Positions 1-11,291 of a stretch of DNA of 64,000 nt are shown one piece after another (the stretch's first letter is position 1; every line of letters starts with the position of its first letter). This DNA comes from Magnolia sinica (lineage: Eukaryota; Streptophyta; Magnoliopsida; Magnoliales; Magnoliaceae), in contig NC_080587.1 in assembly GCF_029962835.1 (NCBI RefSeq), positions 52,047,528-52,111,527 of the forward strand, given 5' to 3'. The notes below the pieces were generated by a model. The model was not told where the DNA came from. It worked only from the letters and a program-made list of their open reading frames with translations, and ran no database searches. The position numbers and the translations under genes were made by a program.

Positions 1-472
1 TCAAAAAGGGAATAGTTCAAATTAAAATGTTTCTAAAAATGCTAAAACTTTTCAATCTTTAAAGCCCAAATGCAACTATATCAACTATAAAAATCAGAAC
101 CGAAACCCTTTAGCTGAGAAAATAGTTGATTTACTTAAGGAGCTCTTAAAATCTAACTCAGTAGGTCATTCTTACAACAACTACAAATACAAGAAGATCA
201 ACTATACTCCTAAACCCAAAACAGTTATGAAATGGGTTCCTTAGGTTACTTGCTTGGTTGCCCACACTGCTTTCAAAGCATCAAGCCATTCAAAGTGGTA
301 CCTAGACACCGATGGATCAGTCACATTTGGTGATGATAGCAACTGCAGGATTATTGGCCAAGGTACGGTTCAACTTTCTAACCTCCCTTTATTTGAGAAT
401 GTTTTATATGTAGAAGGGTTAAAACACAACTTATTAAACATTTCTCAAATATGCGATAAAATCATAGCATAA
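1..472 (+). pseudogene. copia gag-protease remnant with active-site deletion
   Basis: Residues readable from about 70 onward match the linker before copia protease, including KWVP, with a stop (TAG, 243-245) where lysine is usual, followed by VTCLVAHTAFKA. The protease start WYLD is present near 298, but it runs straight into the later GSVTFGD motif. The family normally has D-S-G-C and about 20 further residues there. The catalytic Asp-Ser-Gly block therefore appears deleted in frame. The C-terminal part, with LPLFENVLYVEGLKHNLLNI, is well kept. Confidence 0.75.
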
Positions 473-479
473 AATTTTC

Positions 480-1734
480 TAACATAGGATGTGAAATTTT
501 AAATAAAAATGGTGCGGTAATATTAACTGGTCGTAGAACTTCTGAAAACTGCTACATCGTAAGTGATTCTAGCTCATCTAATCAATCGTGTTACATGGTC
601 CATACCGATAAAACTGTGTTATGGCATAAATGCCTTGGACATGTACATTACCGCAATTTGTATAAATTGAGAGAACTGATAAGAGGTCTACCTAAATTAT
701 AAAAAGTAGATAAAATATGTGGCGAATGCCAGATTGGCAAGCAAACTAGGAGTACTCACAAAAAGGTAGACTCCAATGCCACATCAAAACCACTCGAACT
801 CATCCACATGAATCTTATAGGATCAACCAGGACGGAGAGTCGAGGTGGTAAAAAATACATACTGGTAATCGTAGATGATTTTATCAGATTCAATTGGGTA
901 GCCTTTTTAAGAGATAAATCAGAAACCCTTGATAAAGTAAAAAAGGATTCTCAGACGGATTTAAACAGAAAAAGGTTCTCAAGCCAGTAAGATCCATAGT
1001 GATCATGGATCAGAATTTGAGAATAGCAGTTCTGAGAAATTCTGTTGCGATCAGGGAATACTATATGAATTCTTTGCACCCAAAATACCACAACAAAATG
1101 GAATTGTTGAAAGAAAAAATAGAGTGCTTCAAGAAATGGCAAATGTAATGTTGAATATTATGAAGCTCCCTAAAAATATATGGGCTGAAGCCGTAAATGC
1201 TGTCTGCTATATAATCAACCAAGTTTATATAAGTAAGTTAAACAATAAAATGGCTTATGAAATGTGGTTTGATAAGAAGCTTACTGTCAAATATTTTCGA
1301 ATTTTTGGCAGCAAGTGCTATATTTTACGTGACCGTGAAAATCTGGGTAAGTTTGACACTAAAAGTGATGAAGGGATCTTTTTAAGATATGCTTTGAACA
1401 GTCGAGCGTATCGAGTACTGAATAAGAGGACCGATGTAATTCAAGAATCCATCAATGTGGTCATTGACGATCACTTAAATACACTTACCTCAAGTTTAGA
1501 TAATGATGAAGTTCTTCTAATTGACAAACCAGATACTTCAACAAGTCAAAATAACTCTGAACTAAGGACTGTCAAAGATCATCCAACCACTCAGATTCTT
1601 GAAAACCCTCTCACTGGTGTGCGCACTCGTAGACAACTAGAAGATATATATAATTACGTGTGCTTTACATCTCAGATCGAACCGAAAAATGTAAAAGAAG
1701 CTCTTGCTGACAAAAACTGGATAGTTGCGATGTA
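480..1734 (+). pseudogene. copia GAG-pre-integrase and integrase, decayed
   Basis: The HHCC zinc region is readable: WHKCLGHVHYRNL near 620, then CGECQIGKQ near 720. A stop interrupts it at 700. The core follows. The usual HMDL motif reads HMNL near 806, so the first catalytic Asp is Asn. The second Asp survives in SDHGSEFEN near 1000 and the Glu in PQQNGIVERKN near 1090. A frameshift separates the first and second blocks near 960-1000. The C-terminal part (1124-1734) carries FGSKCYILRDRENLGKFD and ends at a TAA where the RT start expects Gln. Confidence 0.85.
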
Positions 1735-3204
1735 AGATGAGTTTAATCAATTTATTAGAAATGATGTTTGGTATCTTGTTCGTAGACCTAAACATAAACA
1801 TATTATCGGAACTAAGTGGATTTTCAAAAATAAGTCTGATGAACTTGGTAATATAATTGGAAACAAGGCTAAACTGGTTGTACAAGGGTACACTCAAATT
1901 GAAGGCATTGATTATGATGAAACCTTTGCCCCAATTGCTCGTCTTGAATCAATTAGACTATTTATATCCATTGCGTGCTTTAGAATGATCAAAATATATC
2001 AAATGAATGTAAAGAGTGCTTTCTTAAATGGCGATCTGTATGAAGAAGTGTATGTTGAACAACCAACGGGTTTTGACGACCCTAAGAATACTGATCATGT
2101 CTATTGCCTAAAAAAGGCTCTTTATGGTTTGAAACAAGCTCATAGGGCATGATACAAAAAATTGACTAAGTTTCTACTAAGTCATAATTTTCTAATGGGA
2201 AGTGTTGATAAGACTCTTTTTGTTAAGAAACATAACGATCATATCTTAATAATGCAGATTTATGTTGATGATATTATTTATGGATCTACCTATACTAATA
2301 TGACTGATGAGTTTGCAGATCTTATGGAATCTAGATTCGAAATGAGCATGGTTGGGGAATTGAATTATTTCCTAGGGTTGCAAGTAAAACAATAACTTGA
2401 TAGTATTTTTATTTCTCAAACCAAATATGCTCTAAACTTAATTAAAAAGTTTGGATTTGAGAATGGAAAAAACTTTGATACTCCTATGAGTACAACATTA
2501 AGACTCTTAAAAGACTCTACAGGTAAAAATGTGGATCCTAAATTATATCGTAGTATGATTGGCAGTTTACTTTATTTAATTGCAAGTAGACCTGATATTG
2601 TTTTTAGTGCTGGAATTTATGCTAGATATTTAGCTGACTCTAAAGAGTCTCATTTAACTATTGTTAAGTGGATTATGCGATATGTTGCAAGTTCAGCTAA
2701 TTTGGGGCTTTGGTATCTACATGATACTAGTGTTCAATTGACTGGTTTTACAGATGCTGATTGGGCTAGTAATATTGATGATAGAAAATCAACTAGTGGT
2801 GGTTGTTTCTATATTGGAAACTGTTTAGTATCTTGGTTTAGTAAGAAACAAAGTTCCATATCGCTCTCAACTACTGAGGCTGAATACATCGTAGCTGGAA
2901 ATGCATGTACTCAGCTTTTATGGATGAATAAAATGTTAAGCGATTACAGAATTACATAAGATTCAATGGTTTTATATTGTGATAATTCCAATGCAATTAA
3001 TATATCTAAAAATCTAATCCAGCATTCACGAACCAAGCACATTGACATTAGATATCACTACATTTATGAATTAGTAGAAGAAAAGATAATTTCATTGGAA
3101 TACATTCCGACCAAGACTCGACTTGCTGACATTTTCACTAAACCGCTTGACAAAAGCAGGTTTAATAAATTGAAATTTGATCTTGAAATGTTCAATTTAA
3201 ATTG
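1735..3204 (+). pseudogene. copia reverse transcriptase and RNase H, four stops
   Basis: One frame can be followed from the stop at 1735 to 3204. RT landmarks are GTKWIFKNK, the [13 protein letters not shown] block, ALYGLKQA and the catalytic YVDD near 2260. RNase H shows DADWA, SKKQSSISLSTTEAEY and the terminal LADIFTKPL. In-frame stops occur near 1735 (expected Gln), 2150 (Trp codon TGG changed to TGA after HRA), 2394 and 2957. All are consistent with point decay. No large deletion is visible, and the catalytic Asp pair of RT is intact. Confidence 0.88.
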
Positions 3205-3205
3205 A

Positions 3206-3660
3206 TTATTCATGCATTTCCGTATTATAGTTTATATATTTGTTAATTTATTTGTTTAAAATTTGAATTTATTAGAAAAATGCCTGTTTTTGTCTGTGCA
3301 CGACCAGTCGAGGACGTACTCGACCAGTCGTGGCACAACCGGTCGAGGACGTCCCACAACCAGTTGTTTAGCGCACTGGTGCTTTTAATTTTGGAAAAAA
3401 CCCCTTTTTTCCTCATTTGCTCTTCTTCTCCAATGAGCCTACGCCTGACTGGTCGTACCCACCTTCCTAGATCTTCAAGGTTAGTGCATTATTTGCATTT
3501 TTCTTATAGATTCAAGTCTATATCACTTCATTTTCACTCTGGAGTGATTTATTTTGTGATTCATTGAGATTTTTGGGAGTTTTTTTTGTAAAATCTGATC
3601 TAGCAAAACCCCACTATATATCCATTGTAATCTCTTGATTTTTTATATTCTTAGTTACAA
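3206..3660 (+). other. spacer between pol and extra ORF with TCGA palindromes
   Basis: No long coding frame of known type. Between 3299 and 3365 a 10-base near-palindrome, CGACCAGTCG, and variants such as CAACCGGTCG recur three to four times, with a further ACTGGTCG near 3449. The rest is T-rich and may be the leader of the following ORF, whose ATG is at 3661. Confidence 0.6.
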
Positions 3661-4790
3661 ATGGATGCTAGAGGTAGGAAGAAAAGTTCTCGTGGTCTGT
3701 CAACATCTAGATCAACACCTATCACACGACGCCACCTTCGGTCACCCGAAGATGATCCCTCCTATGTGCGGGATTTGCGGTTGCATAATGTGATAGTTGA
3801 GCGACTTGTACATATTGCGCATCTTGCTCCTTTTGATCTCTTTCCACTTCTCAAATATGTAAGATGGGATAACATTCTACATTGGGGTGGGCTGGCATAC
3901 CGGTCTATTGCGCAAGCTATGTTCGCAGCATTTCTGATTTCTCTACAAAAAATTTAACTTTTAAAATTGCTACTAGAGAAGGCCCATTTGAAGTTGATCA
4001 TCATCTGATATCTGGCCTAATGGACTTACCTATCAATGATGAGGGTATTCCTATTAGTTCTCTAGTTGAGAAACCATCTGAATCAAAAAAACGTATGCTT
4101 ACTAGGGCATTATGCAATATAGATGCGCTATGAAATCAGAATGGGAATGCACTTGCTTCAAGTTACTTGTTACCTAGATACAGAGTCCTTCACAGGATTT
4201 TTATTTCAAATGTCTATCCTCAGTCTGGTAATAAAACCGAACTCATTTCTTTCATGGTTCGAATTTTGCATTCCATTATATCTGGTGTTAATGTCTGTCT
4301 TCCTTTATTAATTTGTCATTTCATTATCCAATTTCATCTTCATCATGGCCACAACGATATTCCTTTTGCATACCTTATGACTTTATTGGCTACTAATATG
4401 TTAGTGCTTATGCCTGTTGGAGAGGCACCCATTCAACACCTCATCTTCAACAACAAAAATATAAACAAAATGAATTTGAGATTAACTAATGGCCAAGTGA
4501 ATGTGGGTGGTGGTGGAGCTGAAGCAGTGAATGAAGAAGAAAGCGGTTTACTTGATGATGTGAACATGGATGATATATTTGATGAGATCGAATTAGATTC
4601 TGAGGCTGACCCTGACTATCAGCCTTTTGATTTTGCTGAGAGGTTGCATTCTCTTGAGGAACAGGTGGCTCAAATTCGTGCAACCCAAGATTCTCAATTT
4701 GCTTATATGCGTAAATATATGAGGCGCATTAACAAGGGTTTACAACAAATTGATCCATCTATTCCTGCTCTCTTTTCTGGATCTCATTAA
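3661..4790 (+). pseudogene. extra 3' ORF of SIRE-type element (env position)
   Basis: The ORF starts at ATG 3661 with a basic, Ser/Thr/Arg-rich N-terminus. The reading then shifts frame near 3920, continues to a TGA at 4131 and on in the same frame to TAA at 4788. The middle part, with FKIATREGPFEVDHHLISG and later HNDIPFAYLMTLL, resembles the putative plant transposon protein domain found after pol in SIRE-like elements. The C-terminal 90 residues are acidic, then predicted coiled coil (ERLHSLEEQVAQIRA). A hydrophobic segment lies around 4250-4330. No envelope glycoprotein signature was recognised, so env describes position only. Function is unknown. Confidence 0.65.
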
Positions 4791-5300
4791 GTGTTTTCTC
4801 ATATGGCCTGTAATAACTCTTATGATACTTTGCTTTGACTTTGGATGAACTAGATTCTTGTTGGTTTCTTATATATGCACAATATTTGCTTACATCTTGA
4901 CTAGCTTGCTCCCTTATTCCTCTTTTGTTTATTTTTCTTTTTCCATATATTGATTCCTTCCTTTGTCATATTGTGACAAAAGGGGGGAGAAGTTTGGCAT
5001 GCCTAATATATGGAGAATGTGGTGATTTATCGTATATATGTTTGGCATGTGGAATATATGGATTATATATGGATTGTGGATATGTAGTTTTTTTTTTTTT
5101 TTTTTTTTTTAAAAAAAAATTTGTAAAATGGGGAGGAGTTAAGGGGGAGTAGTGTTAATACAAGTTGATGATAATTGGTGCATGATTCTTTAACCAGGCT
5201 GTAGCTGGTTTCTTTTGATAACCGGTGCATGATTCTTTGTGTATATTGGTTATGTTTATTGTGTAGTGTGTTTTATCACAAATTTGACAAAGGGGGAGAT
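4791..5300 (+). promoter_or_regulatory. polypurine-tract region before 3' LTR
   Basis: The tract AAAGGGGGAGAT ends at 5300 and directly abuts the LTR start TGTAAGTGCT, so it is the likely plus-strand primer. Two further purine runs occur upstream: AAAAGGGGGGAGAAG near 4978 and TAAGGGGGAG near 5140. A run of 23 T followed by 9 A sits at 5088-5119. The stretch has no credible protein. Confidence 0.75.
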
Positions 5301-6424
5301 TGTAAGTGCTATGGTCTCATGCTCCTTTGATTGTCAAATTTTGTAATGCCAAAACCACAATTTGTCTTGTGTAGCACATTGATATATATATATATATTCA
5401 AGGCAATGCATCACATGTACAAGAACAATGCTTCAAGACAAGAACAAGATCTACTTCAAAGAAATGCAAGATCAAGTACATTATTCACTTCTTTGAGCTT
5501 CAAAGCTCAATGTCTTAAAGCGACATCAACAGACAAGTGAACTGTTCATACTCAAGACTCAAGATGAAGTACAATTCAAGTACTACAAAATCAAGCTTCA
5601 AAAGATCACAAGTTCAAGCTTCATTATGTGTCAAGATATCAAGCTCCATGAACTTCAAAGATCGTCTATCATCTAAAGAAAAAGGTTCAATGTTCATACG
5701 TCATGTTCAAGGATAATATCCAGGTATTTTACATTTGTGTAAATTTTCTGTTTTTAGTTTCTTTTGAGATTGAGCCAGAAAAATCTCATTGTTTTGGTTA
5801 TCTGAGGAGATCCAGAAAACTCAGAGTGTGGGATTTTTGAATTGTGTAAGCCCATTTGAAAGACACAATTGTGAGGGTTTTAGGTGAACCTGGAAAAACC
5901 TATTTTAATAGTGAACGCTAATATCCACTGTGTGAGGATATTAGGAGTGAAGTAGTTGTGTGGCTGTTGTTTAGCAGTTGGTGTACACACAGGCGAACCA
6001 CTATAATTCTTTGTGTTTTGATTTGTGGTTTACTTTCTATATCTTTTATCATTCAAGTTTGTGGGATGTATTTGTGAATGTGAATGTTGTAATCGTTTAC
6101 ATTTCAGGCATTGTGGTGAATGTTGTAATAGCTTATATTTCCTTTTAAGGTATTTCATTTTTATTCATCTTCAGTTTGAGTTTTTGATACACAAACTGTT
6201 TTAGTAAGGTTGTCCTGCCATAAACCCTTGGTTTTTATGGTGTAAGGTTGTCCTTAGAATAACATTGGTATCAACCTCTTAATACTAGAATTTTAAGGTT
6301 GATTTACATTTTCGTATTGTGATTATTTAGAGTGTTATCTTTCCTTTAATTGATTAAATTCCACTGTTATCATTTTAATTTGGCATAGTCCTATTCACCC
6401 CCCCCCCCCCCCCCCCCCAGGACA
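5301..6424 (+). repeat. 3' LTR of the SIRE-like element
   Basis: The LTR begins TGTAAGTGCT right after the polypurine tract and ends at about 6424 in AGGACA, just after CTATTCA and a run of 21 C (6398-6418). This C-rich end followed by AGGAC is typical of SIRE-type LTRs. Length is about 1.1 kb. The partner LTR is outside the window, so the exact end and target duplication are not verified. The five bases after the end are TATAG. Confidence 0.8.
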
Positions 6425-8030
6425 TATAGCTCGGCCTTTTCAGCTTGAGCTATAATCTTCCCAAAAGGAGCAGGGGCATGAGTTGTAATCTTCCCAGTAG
6501 GAGCAAGGACTTGTGCTGAAATCTTCCCAGAAGGAGCAGGGGCTTGAGCTGTAACTTCCTGAGAATCATCAAGAGTCTTAGGCGGAACTTGATCGTGGAG
6601 AGTATCACTGCCTTGAGAATATGCTTTGTTAGGTCCTAGATGATTGGCTTATGGGAGGTACATTCCTGGCGATGGGAGTGGCGTAAGAGTCGAAACCGAA
6701 TCACTGTCTAATCTTCTTTGTTGTTGTTTTGTTGCTAAGACATATGTACAAACACCACATGTGTTTGTTACAGAGTATCTTCCTGCTCTATCATCCGATT
6801 TATTTGTCTGTGTGGGCTTTTGTTGAACAGTACTAGGGCCTTGCTCTAGTTGTCCTAGATTTTCGTGGAATCTATGTTCCATCCATTGTTTGTAGAAGTC
6901 CCCCAGTAGTGGACCTTTGTTGGAAGGAGATTGGGATCGACCGACACTGCTTTTCTTCATGTTAGGAGTCATTATTGCTGCATAGACTAGGTAGGATTCA
7001 CAGCCTGCATGGAGGTGTATTACCTTGAAGAGATGTCTCTCCAGCTTCAGGGTGACTTTAAGTCTAGCGAACATCTGAAATAGGCCATATCTAGTGTTGG
7101 TGTCAATTTGAACAACTCTACCAAAATGCTGCCCCAAATCGATAATCACCGATTCGAGCCAGGCATGGGGTGGTATTGCATAGAGTATGATCCAACTACC
7201 AGCATTTCCCTTGGCTGTGTTTGGGTGCTATGGTACCACCTTTACCAGGCCCATGGCAGTGTGGAGAGCGTGGTTTGACGAGAAATCACGAAGCTCTGTT
7301 TTTTATTTCAAAACTATTAGGAAGCTATCTTCTGATAACCTAGCAACATTTACTGTTGAGGTTGCATATCGGGAGCCTCTGATAGCTTGGATTAGTTGAA
7401 AGATAGAAACCTGGTTGCTTGCAGTTAACCCACCAGCACCTTTTTAAGGGTTTGCGTCTTCTCTTCCACTACCGCCTCATCCACTAAGGTCAAGTATAAC
7501 TCTGCCATTGGGATATAGTGGGTAGTTTTAGTGGGAATGTGAGCCTGGAGGACCTGCAAGAAAGAGGGTTTTTGATAGGGCCAGGATTGCAGCAGATTTG
7601 AAGGAGGGATGGGACGTGGTTCGAAATCTAAATCCCCCATTATGGGGCAGGATATCAACTTGGCATAACTAACCACGATTGTTCTTCCATCGACTCTCTT
7701 GCCATCCAGAACTCCTTTGGCTGCCCTAACATCATCTTTGTACAGGAACCTAACAAAGGCGTATCGCCACAGTTTGAAAGATCCGGGGATGGATGGGATG
7801 AAGATGTCCACCACCCGGCCATACTTTTTGAATATATTTTTAACATCCTAAGCTAAGCGGTCGAAGGGGAGGTTTCCTACAAATAGGCTATACGCATTCC
7901 GTTCTTTCAGGCGAGAGTCACCATATACGACCTTCGGAGATGTCTTCTTTCTTTTCACTACTGTCCACTACTAGTTCGTCTGCTAGAATATCTCACGATT
8001 AACCGGTCTTCCTCTGTCCCTACCAGCCAT
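6425..8030 (-). pseudogene. LINE (L1-type) ORF1 with RRM and DUF4283-like region
   Basis: Read on the minus strand, an ATG at 8030-8028 gives MAGRDRGRPVNREIF before stops. An RRM follows, with RNP2-like LFVGNLP near 7890 and RNP1-like YAFVRF near 7750. The segment with VVSYAK ends the RRM near 7665. A second domain (7149 down to about 6990), with LGQHFGRVVQID and FARLKVTL, fits the DUF4283-like region common in plant LINE ORF1. The protein binds RNA in active elements. The frame is broken by several stops. The 3' side is cut at 6425 by the copia LTR. Confidence 0.75.
6447..6560 (-). repeat. 33-bp coding tandem repeat in LINE ORF1
   Basis: Three full units of exactly 33 bp (6447-6479, 6480-6512, 6513-6545) and a partial fourth. 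On the minus strand each encodes an 11-residue block close to A-P-A-P-x-G-K-I-x-A-Q, in frame, so the array expanded as protein-coding sequence. It lies in the low-complexity C-terminal side of ORF1. Confidence 0.8.
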
Positions 8031-8662
8031 GTATGAAGGTCCCTCCGAGAGAGGTCTCTTAATGGCATATTTGATTCTGGGTAGCCCCTTCATTTTCGGC
8101 TCATGGAGATGGAGAGGTTATCAATGTATCCACATCATCATCCCTGACTTTGTCTCAGCCATCATCAATATAAAGTATTCTAGCTTCTAAATTAGAAGAG
8201 GGTTTCTGTATGTATGCATGGAGACCTTTATACGTACTTCCCCTTCTAATTTAATGAGATTTTTCCCATCCTAACTACTTATACAATTTTTCATACAAAT
8301 TTAACTCTATGTACCCAGGGCACTAAAAACAAGCCACAGACCCACCTATTAGATGACCCACACACACCAATCTGAAACACCCTAGGAGACGAAAGCTAGC
8401 TTGAATAAGCTCCCTCCCTAATGTTCCTAAACCCACATGGTCAAGGAAAATGTTTTCCTGGGTAGGATATGGAAGGTTAACCAAATGTGTGAAGATTATA
8501 TTTCAATGGTTTTGACTCACTAAGTGAGCCAGCCAGTCTGCAACACTATTAGATTCTCTTAGGTTTTTACCACGACATCAACCCTTTAGCCACCAACCTT
8601 TCCTCTTTTTTTTTTCCCGTGAATCACTTGGTCACTTGGGAAAGAGAAGTTGGTAGTCACCA
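8031..8662. other. no gene recognised; probable LINE 5' region
   Basis: This segment lies upstream of the LINE ORF1 start on the minus strand. It holds no coding signal that could be supported. It may be the LINE 5' UTR plus older flank. It ends at the solo LTR start at 8663. Confidence 0.4.
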
Positions 8663-9080
8663 TGTTGAGACTCAAATATTGCATATTTAAACCTTCAATT
8701 ACATTAGTTATCTCGGCATTTAGGTGTTAACTTGATTTAACTATATATGTTTTTGTCATGCGAGGTAATTTGGAAGCTTGTAATGAATAAGCACTTAAAA
8801 GGATGAATTTAGAGTTCAAGAGAAGAGAATAAAGAATTGGAGATTTGGAAGTCATCAATGAAGAATTCACATGCCAAAGATCTAAAGAAACCAAGTGGAG
8901 AATGACAGAAATCAAGTTTGTAAAGTACATAAAGAAGAAGCTGTTGAACTCATCTGTCGATGACATCAAACACCCTTCAATGTCATCAAAGTAAGTGTTA
9001 GATGACATCGAAGACATTCGATTACATCAAAAATTTCATGGAAACGGGAGTTTAGTTGCTGGACTATTTTGGTGCATTCC

Positions 9081-9390
9081 TCGATTCATCGAAGACCTGT
9101 TCGATTCATCAAAGACCAGTTCGATGATATCGAAGACCGTTCGATGACATCGAAGACCGTTCGATGGCATCGAGATTTCTGAATATTTCTGGAGCAACTC
9201 GCTGGAACATTCTGGACACTATTTCGATTAATCGAAGACACCTTCGATGACATTGAAGATCTGTTCGATGGCATCGAAGGTCAGTCAATGACAACGATCT
9301 CTTACACAATGCGAAAGGGCGTGACTTCCTTATCCGATGCAAACTAAGATTCCATGTTCGATGGCATTGAAGGTTGTTTGATGACATTAA
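9081..9390 (+). repeat. 20-bp palindromic minisatellite inside the solo LTR
   Basis: From 9101 to about 9175 a 20-bp unit, GTTCGATGACATCGAAGACC, repeats about four times with substitutions. Looser copies continue to 9390. The core TTCGATGACATCGAA is nearly self-complementary. Such repeats in an LTR could bind proteins, but nothing here shows that. Confidence 0.8.
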
Positions 9391-9967
9391 AGGCATTACG
9401 CAGAGTATGTAAATTTGAGGCGGTTTGTGATTTTTCCAAGGGCGGTGTAAAAGTTTGAGTTACAAAACTATTTAAAGGAGTCCCTAGGCTATTCCAAATA
9501 ATTTTCTAGGGTTTGAAAACGGAGATAAGGCCTAGGTGGAGCACCAACAACATTCTTCTACTTTGATTTCTTCACGGGTTCTAATTGATATTTTTATTTT
9601 TCTTCTAGAATGTTAGTCTTCTCAAGCTTTGGAATTTTTCTAGGATATGAAACCTATAGTTTATTTTGATGTTTAGTTTGCTTTGATTTAAATTTATGTT
9701 GAACTTCTATTAGTTCTTAGTTTGAATAAAGGTATATTGCCAGTTTTCTATGGTATATTGTGAATGAAATTACAATGAAGGTATATTATCTCATTGGCTT
9801 TAGAATTGTATGATTTGTAAAATCTTGTTGTTCACCATCGTCTCCTGGGCATGATGGCTGATTGAATTCCCTGTAATCATTACATTTAGAGAGATATTTG
9901 AGAACTAAACTAATGGAAAGTTCATATTCTGTTTTAACTGCTATATCATCCGATTGGATATGATAGG

Positions 9968-11066
9968 ACTTCGATTCCAATTTATTTTTTTCAAAGGAGA
10001 TTTCATTGATGAGGTAAAATTTACACAGAGGATGTTCGGGCGAAGACCAGGGTAAAAAAGGCTATCCCGCCTATTATATCCTATACATATTAGACCTTTT
10101 TAGTTTTCTAATTAAGCCTAGCCTAGATTTGTCTAGAAAATAAGAACCTCTAACCAGAGAGGGGAGATCAGAGGGGATTGTGTAAATCTGGATGTCTTCG
10201 GATGCACTACTCTGCTTAGCCAAGTAGTCAGCCAGACTGTTGGCCTCTCTAGGGATGAGGGTGAGAGAAAACGATCCCCTGAGAAGGAGGTTCTTTATCC
10301 CTGCTGCCCAATATTTCCATTTCCAAGCAACAACGGACTTCCCTAAAATGCAATCTACTACCCATTTAGAGTCTGATTCGATGAGGACATTTGAGAGATT
10401 GTGATGGACACACAACTCCACTACATCGTGAAGAGCCCGAATTTCCATCCTGTTGTTAGAGGTAATGCCATAGCCATTGGAAAAGGCAAACATCATGAGG
10501 TTGTTATGATCTCTGCAGATTCCTCCACCCCGGCTGGCCTCAGATTCTCGATGGCAGAGCTGTTGATGTTGAGCTTGCACCAACCGGTAGGAGGATTAGC
10601 CCACTTCTTGACCTCGAGGGGGGGCTGAATTGGAAGGGGCTGACTGGTGATGCCTGGACAGCTCGGCGAGGTTGCCTAGCCACCAAAAAACTCTCCAATA
10701 TACACTTTGGACTGAGACTTTCTGGCCATCAAATTTGGACCCATTTCTAGCCTTCCAAAACTCCCATAACATGAAGGCTGGAGCAAGACGAAGGGTTGTG
10801 GCAGAGCGCCTATGAGGGCAGGGCAGCAACTACTACCAAAGGAGACAGTCTTGGATGGGGGAGACTCCATACTCCCTGCATGAGACTCCAGACTCTAGAC
10901 TCCCTGCGTAAGGGATCCGTGCAAGAGTGGGACAATGTCTCTGGGAGGGGAAGGGAAGAGGAGTTGAGACTCGAGCCGCAACATTCACATTTCGAGGCGA
11001 GGGAGATTCTTTTGCACTGGACATTCTTATTAATGGGCAGAGCATTCATCAACTTCGATTCCAATT
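9968..11066 (-). mobile_element. 5'-truncated LINE insertion with 15-bp target duplication
   Basis: ACTTCGATTCCAATT is present exactly at 9968-9982 and 11052-11066. Next to the left copy is a T-rich run (TTTATTTTTTTC), which is the poly(A) tail of a minus-strand LINE. The body, 9983-11051, holds only the 3' end of a LINE, so it was truncated on insertion. It sits inside the solo LTR and is younger than it. Confidence 0.93.
10074..10829 (-). pseudogene. LINE ORF2 C-terminus with RNase H domain
   Basis: The frame 10829-10600 carries LWEFWKARNGSKFDG, the linker that precedes RNase H in plant L1-type LINEs. The RNase H part (10583-10074) has GGGICRDHNNL, NRMEIRAL with the Glu, and ESDSKWVVDCIL with an Asp. 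The start of RNase H is in another frame (KLNINSSA near 10575), where the first catalytic Asp reads Asn. A frameshift and this substitution make it non-functional. A LADYLAKQ motif near 10210 is typical of the domain end. Confidence 0.85.
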
Positions 11067-11291
11067 GAGTTATCATTAAATCAAGAATATTGAGATTGTT
11101 ATAGGTGGATTTCTAGATCCTTAGTCTTTTTATCTCTATTATTTCAAAACATTTTTCTAAATCGCTGGAATAAATACCAAGACAAACTAAGTTAGATTAA
11201 TTCTAGATTGTGTTCCCCATTCCCTGTGGATTTGACCTCGTTCTGACTGAGTTATTACTACGTCTTGACCCTACACTTGGGGTCGTGAACA

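Larger units (their letters stand above)
1..6424 (+). mobile_element. SIRE/Maximus-like Ty1/copia retrotransposon, 3' part
   Basis: The order is gag-protease linker, integrase, reverse transcriptase, RNase H, an extra ORF, purine tracts and a 3' LTR. Integrase before RT is the Ty1/copia arrangement. The post-integrase segment, the extra 3' ORF and an LTR ending in a C-rich tract fit the SIRE/Maximus lineage. The 5' LTR and most of gag lie left of the window. Every coding domain is interrupted by stops or shifts, so the copy is dead. The LTR end abuts a LINE ORF1 in opposite orientation, so the element probably landed inside that LINE. Confidence 0.88.
8663..11291 (+). mobile_element. solo gypsy LTR (Tat/Athila-like), interrupted by a LINE
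   Basis: It starts TGTTGAGACTCAAATATTGC and ends TACACTTGGGGTCGTGAACA. Both ends match the LTR ends of the Athila-like element at 54628-61134 in opposite orientation. Flanking pentamers are CACCA (8658-8662) and CACTA (11292-11296), one mismatch, as expected for a 5-bp target duplication. No PBS or coding internal region follows, so this is a solo LTR. Removing the nested LINE leaves about 1.5 kb. A TATA-like ATTTAAAGG lies near 9470. Confidence 0.85.

Noticed and set aside
3661-4790. Envelope glycoprotein gene
   Set aside because: No signal peptide, fusion peptide or glycoprotein signature is visible. Only the position resembles env.
6649-6826. Plus-strand 60-codon frame
   Set aside because: It is the antisense shadow of LINE ORF1, which has RRM and DUF4283-like motifs on the minus strand.
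9086-9396. Two overlapping minus-strand frames rich in Arg and Ser
   Set aside because: They come from the 20-bp palindromic repeat, not from a gene.
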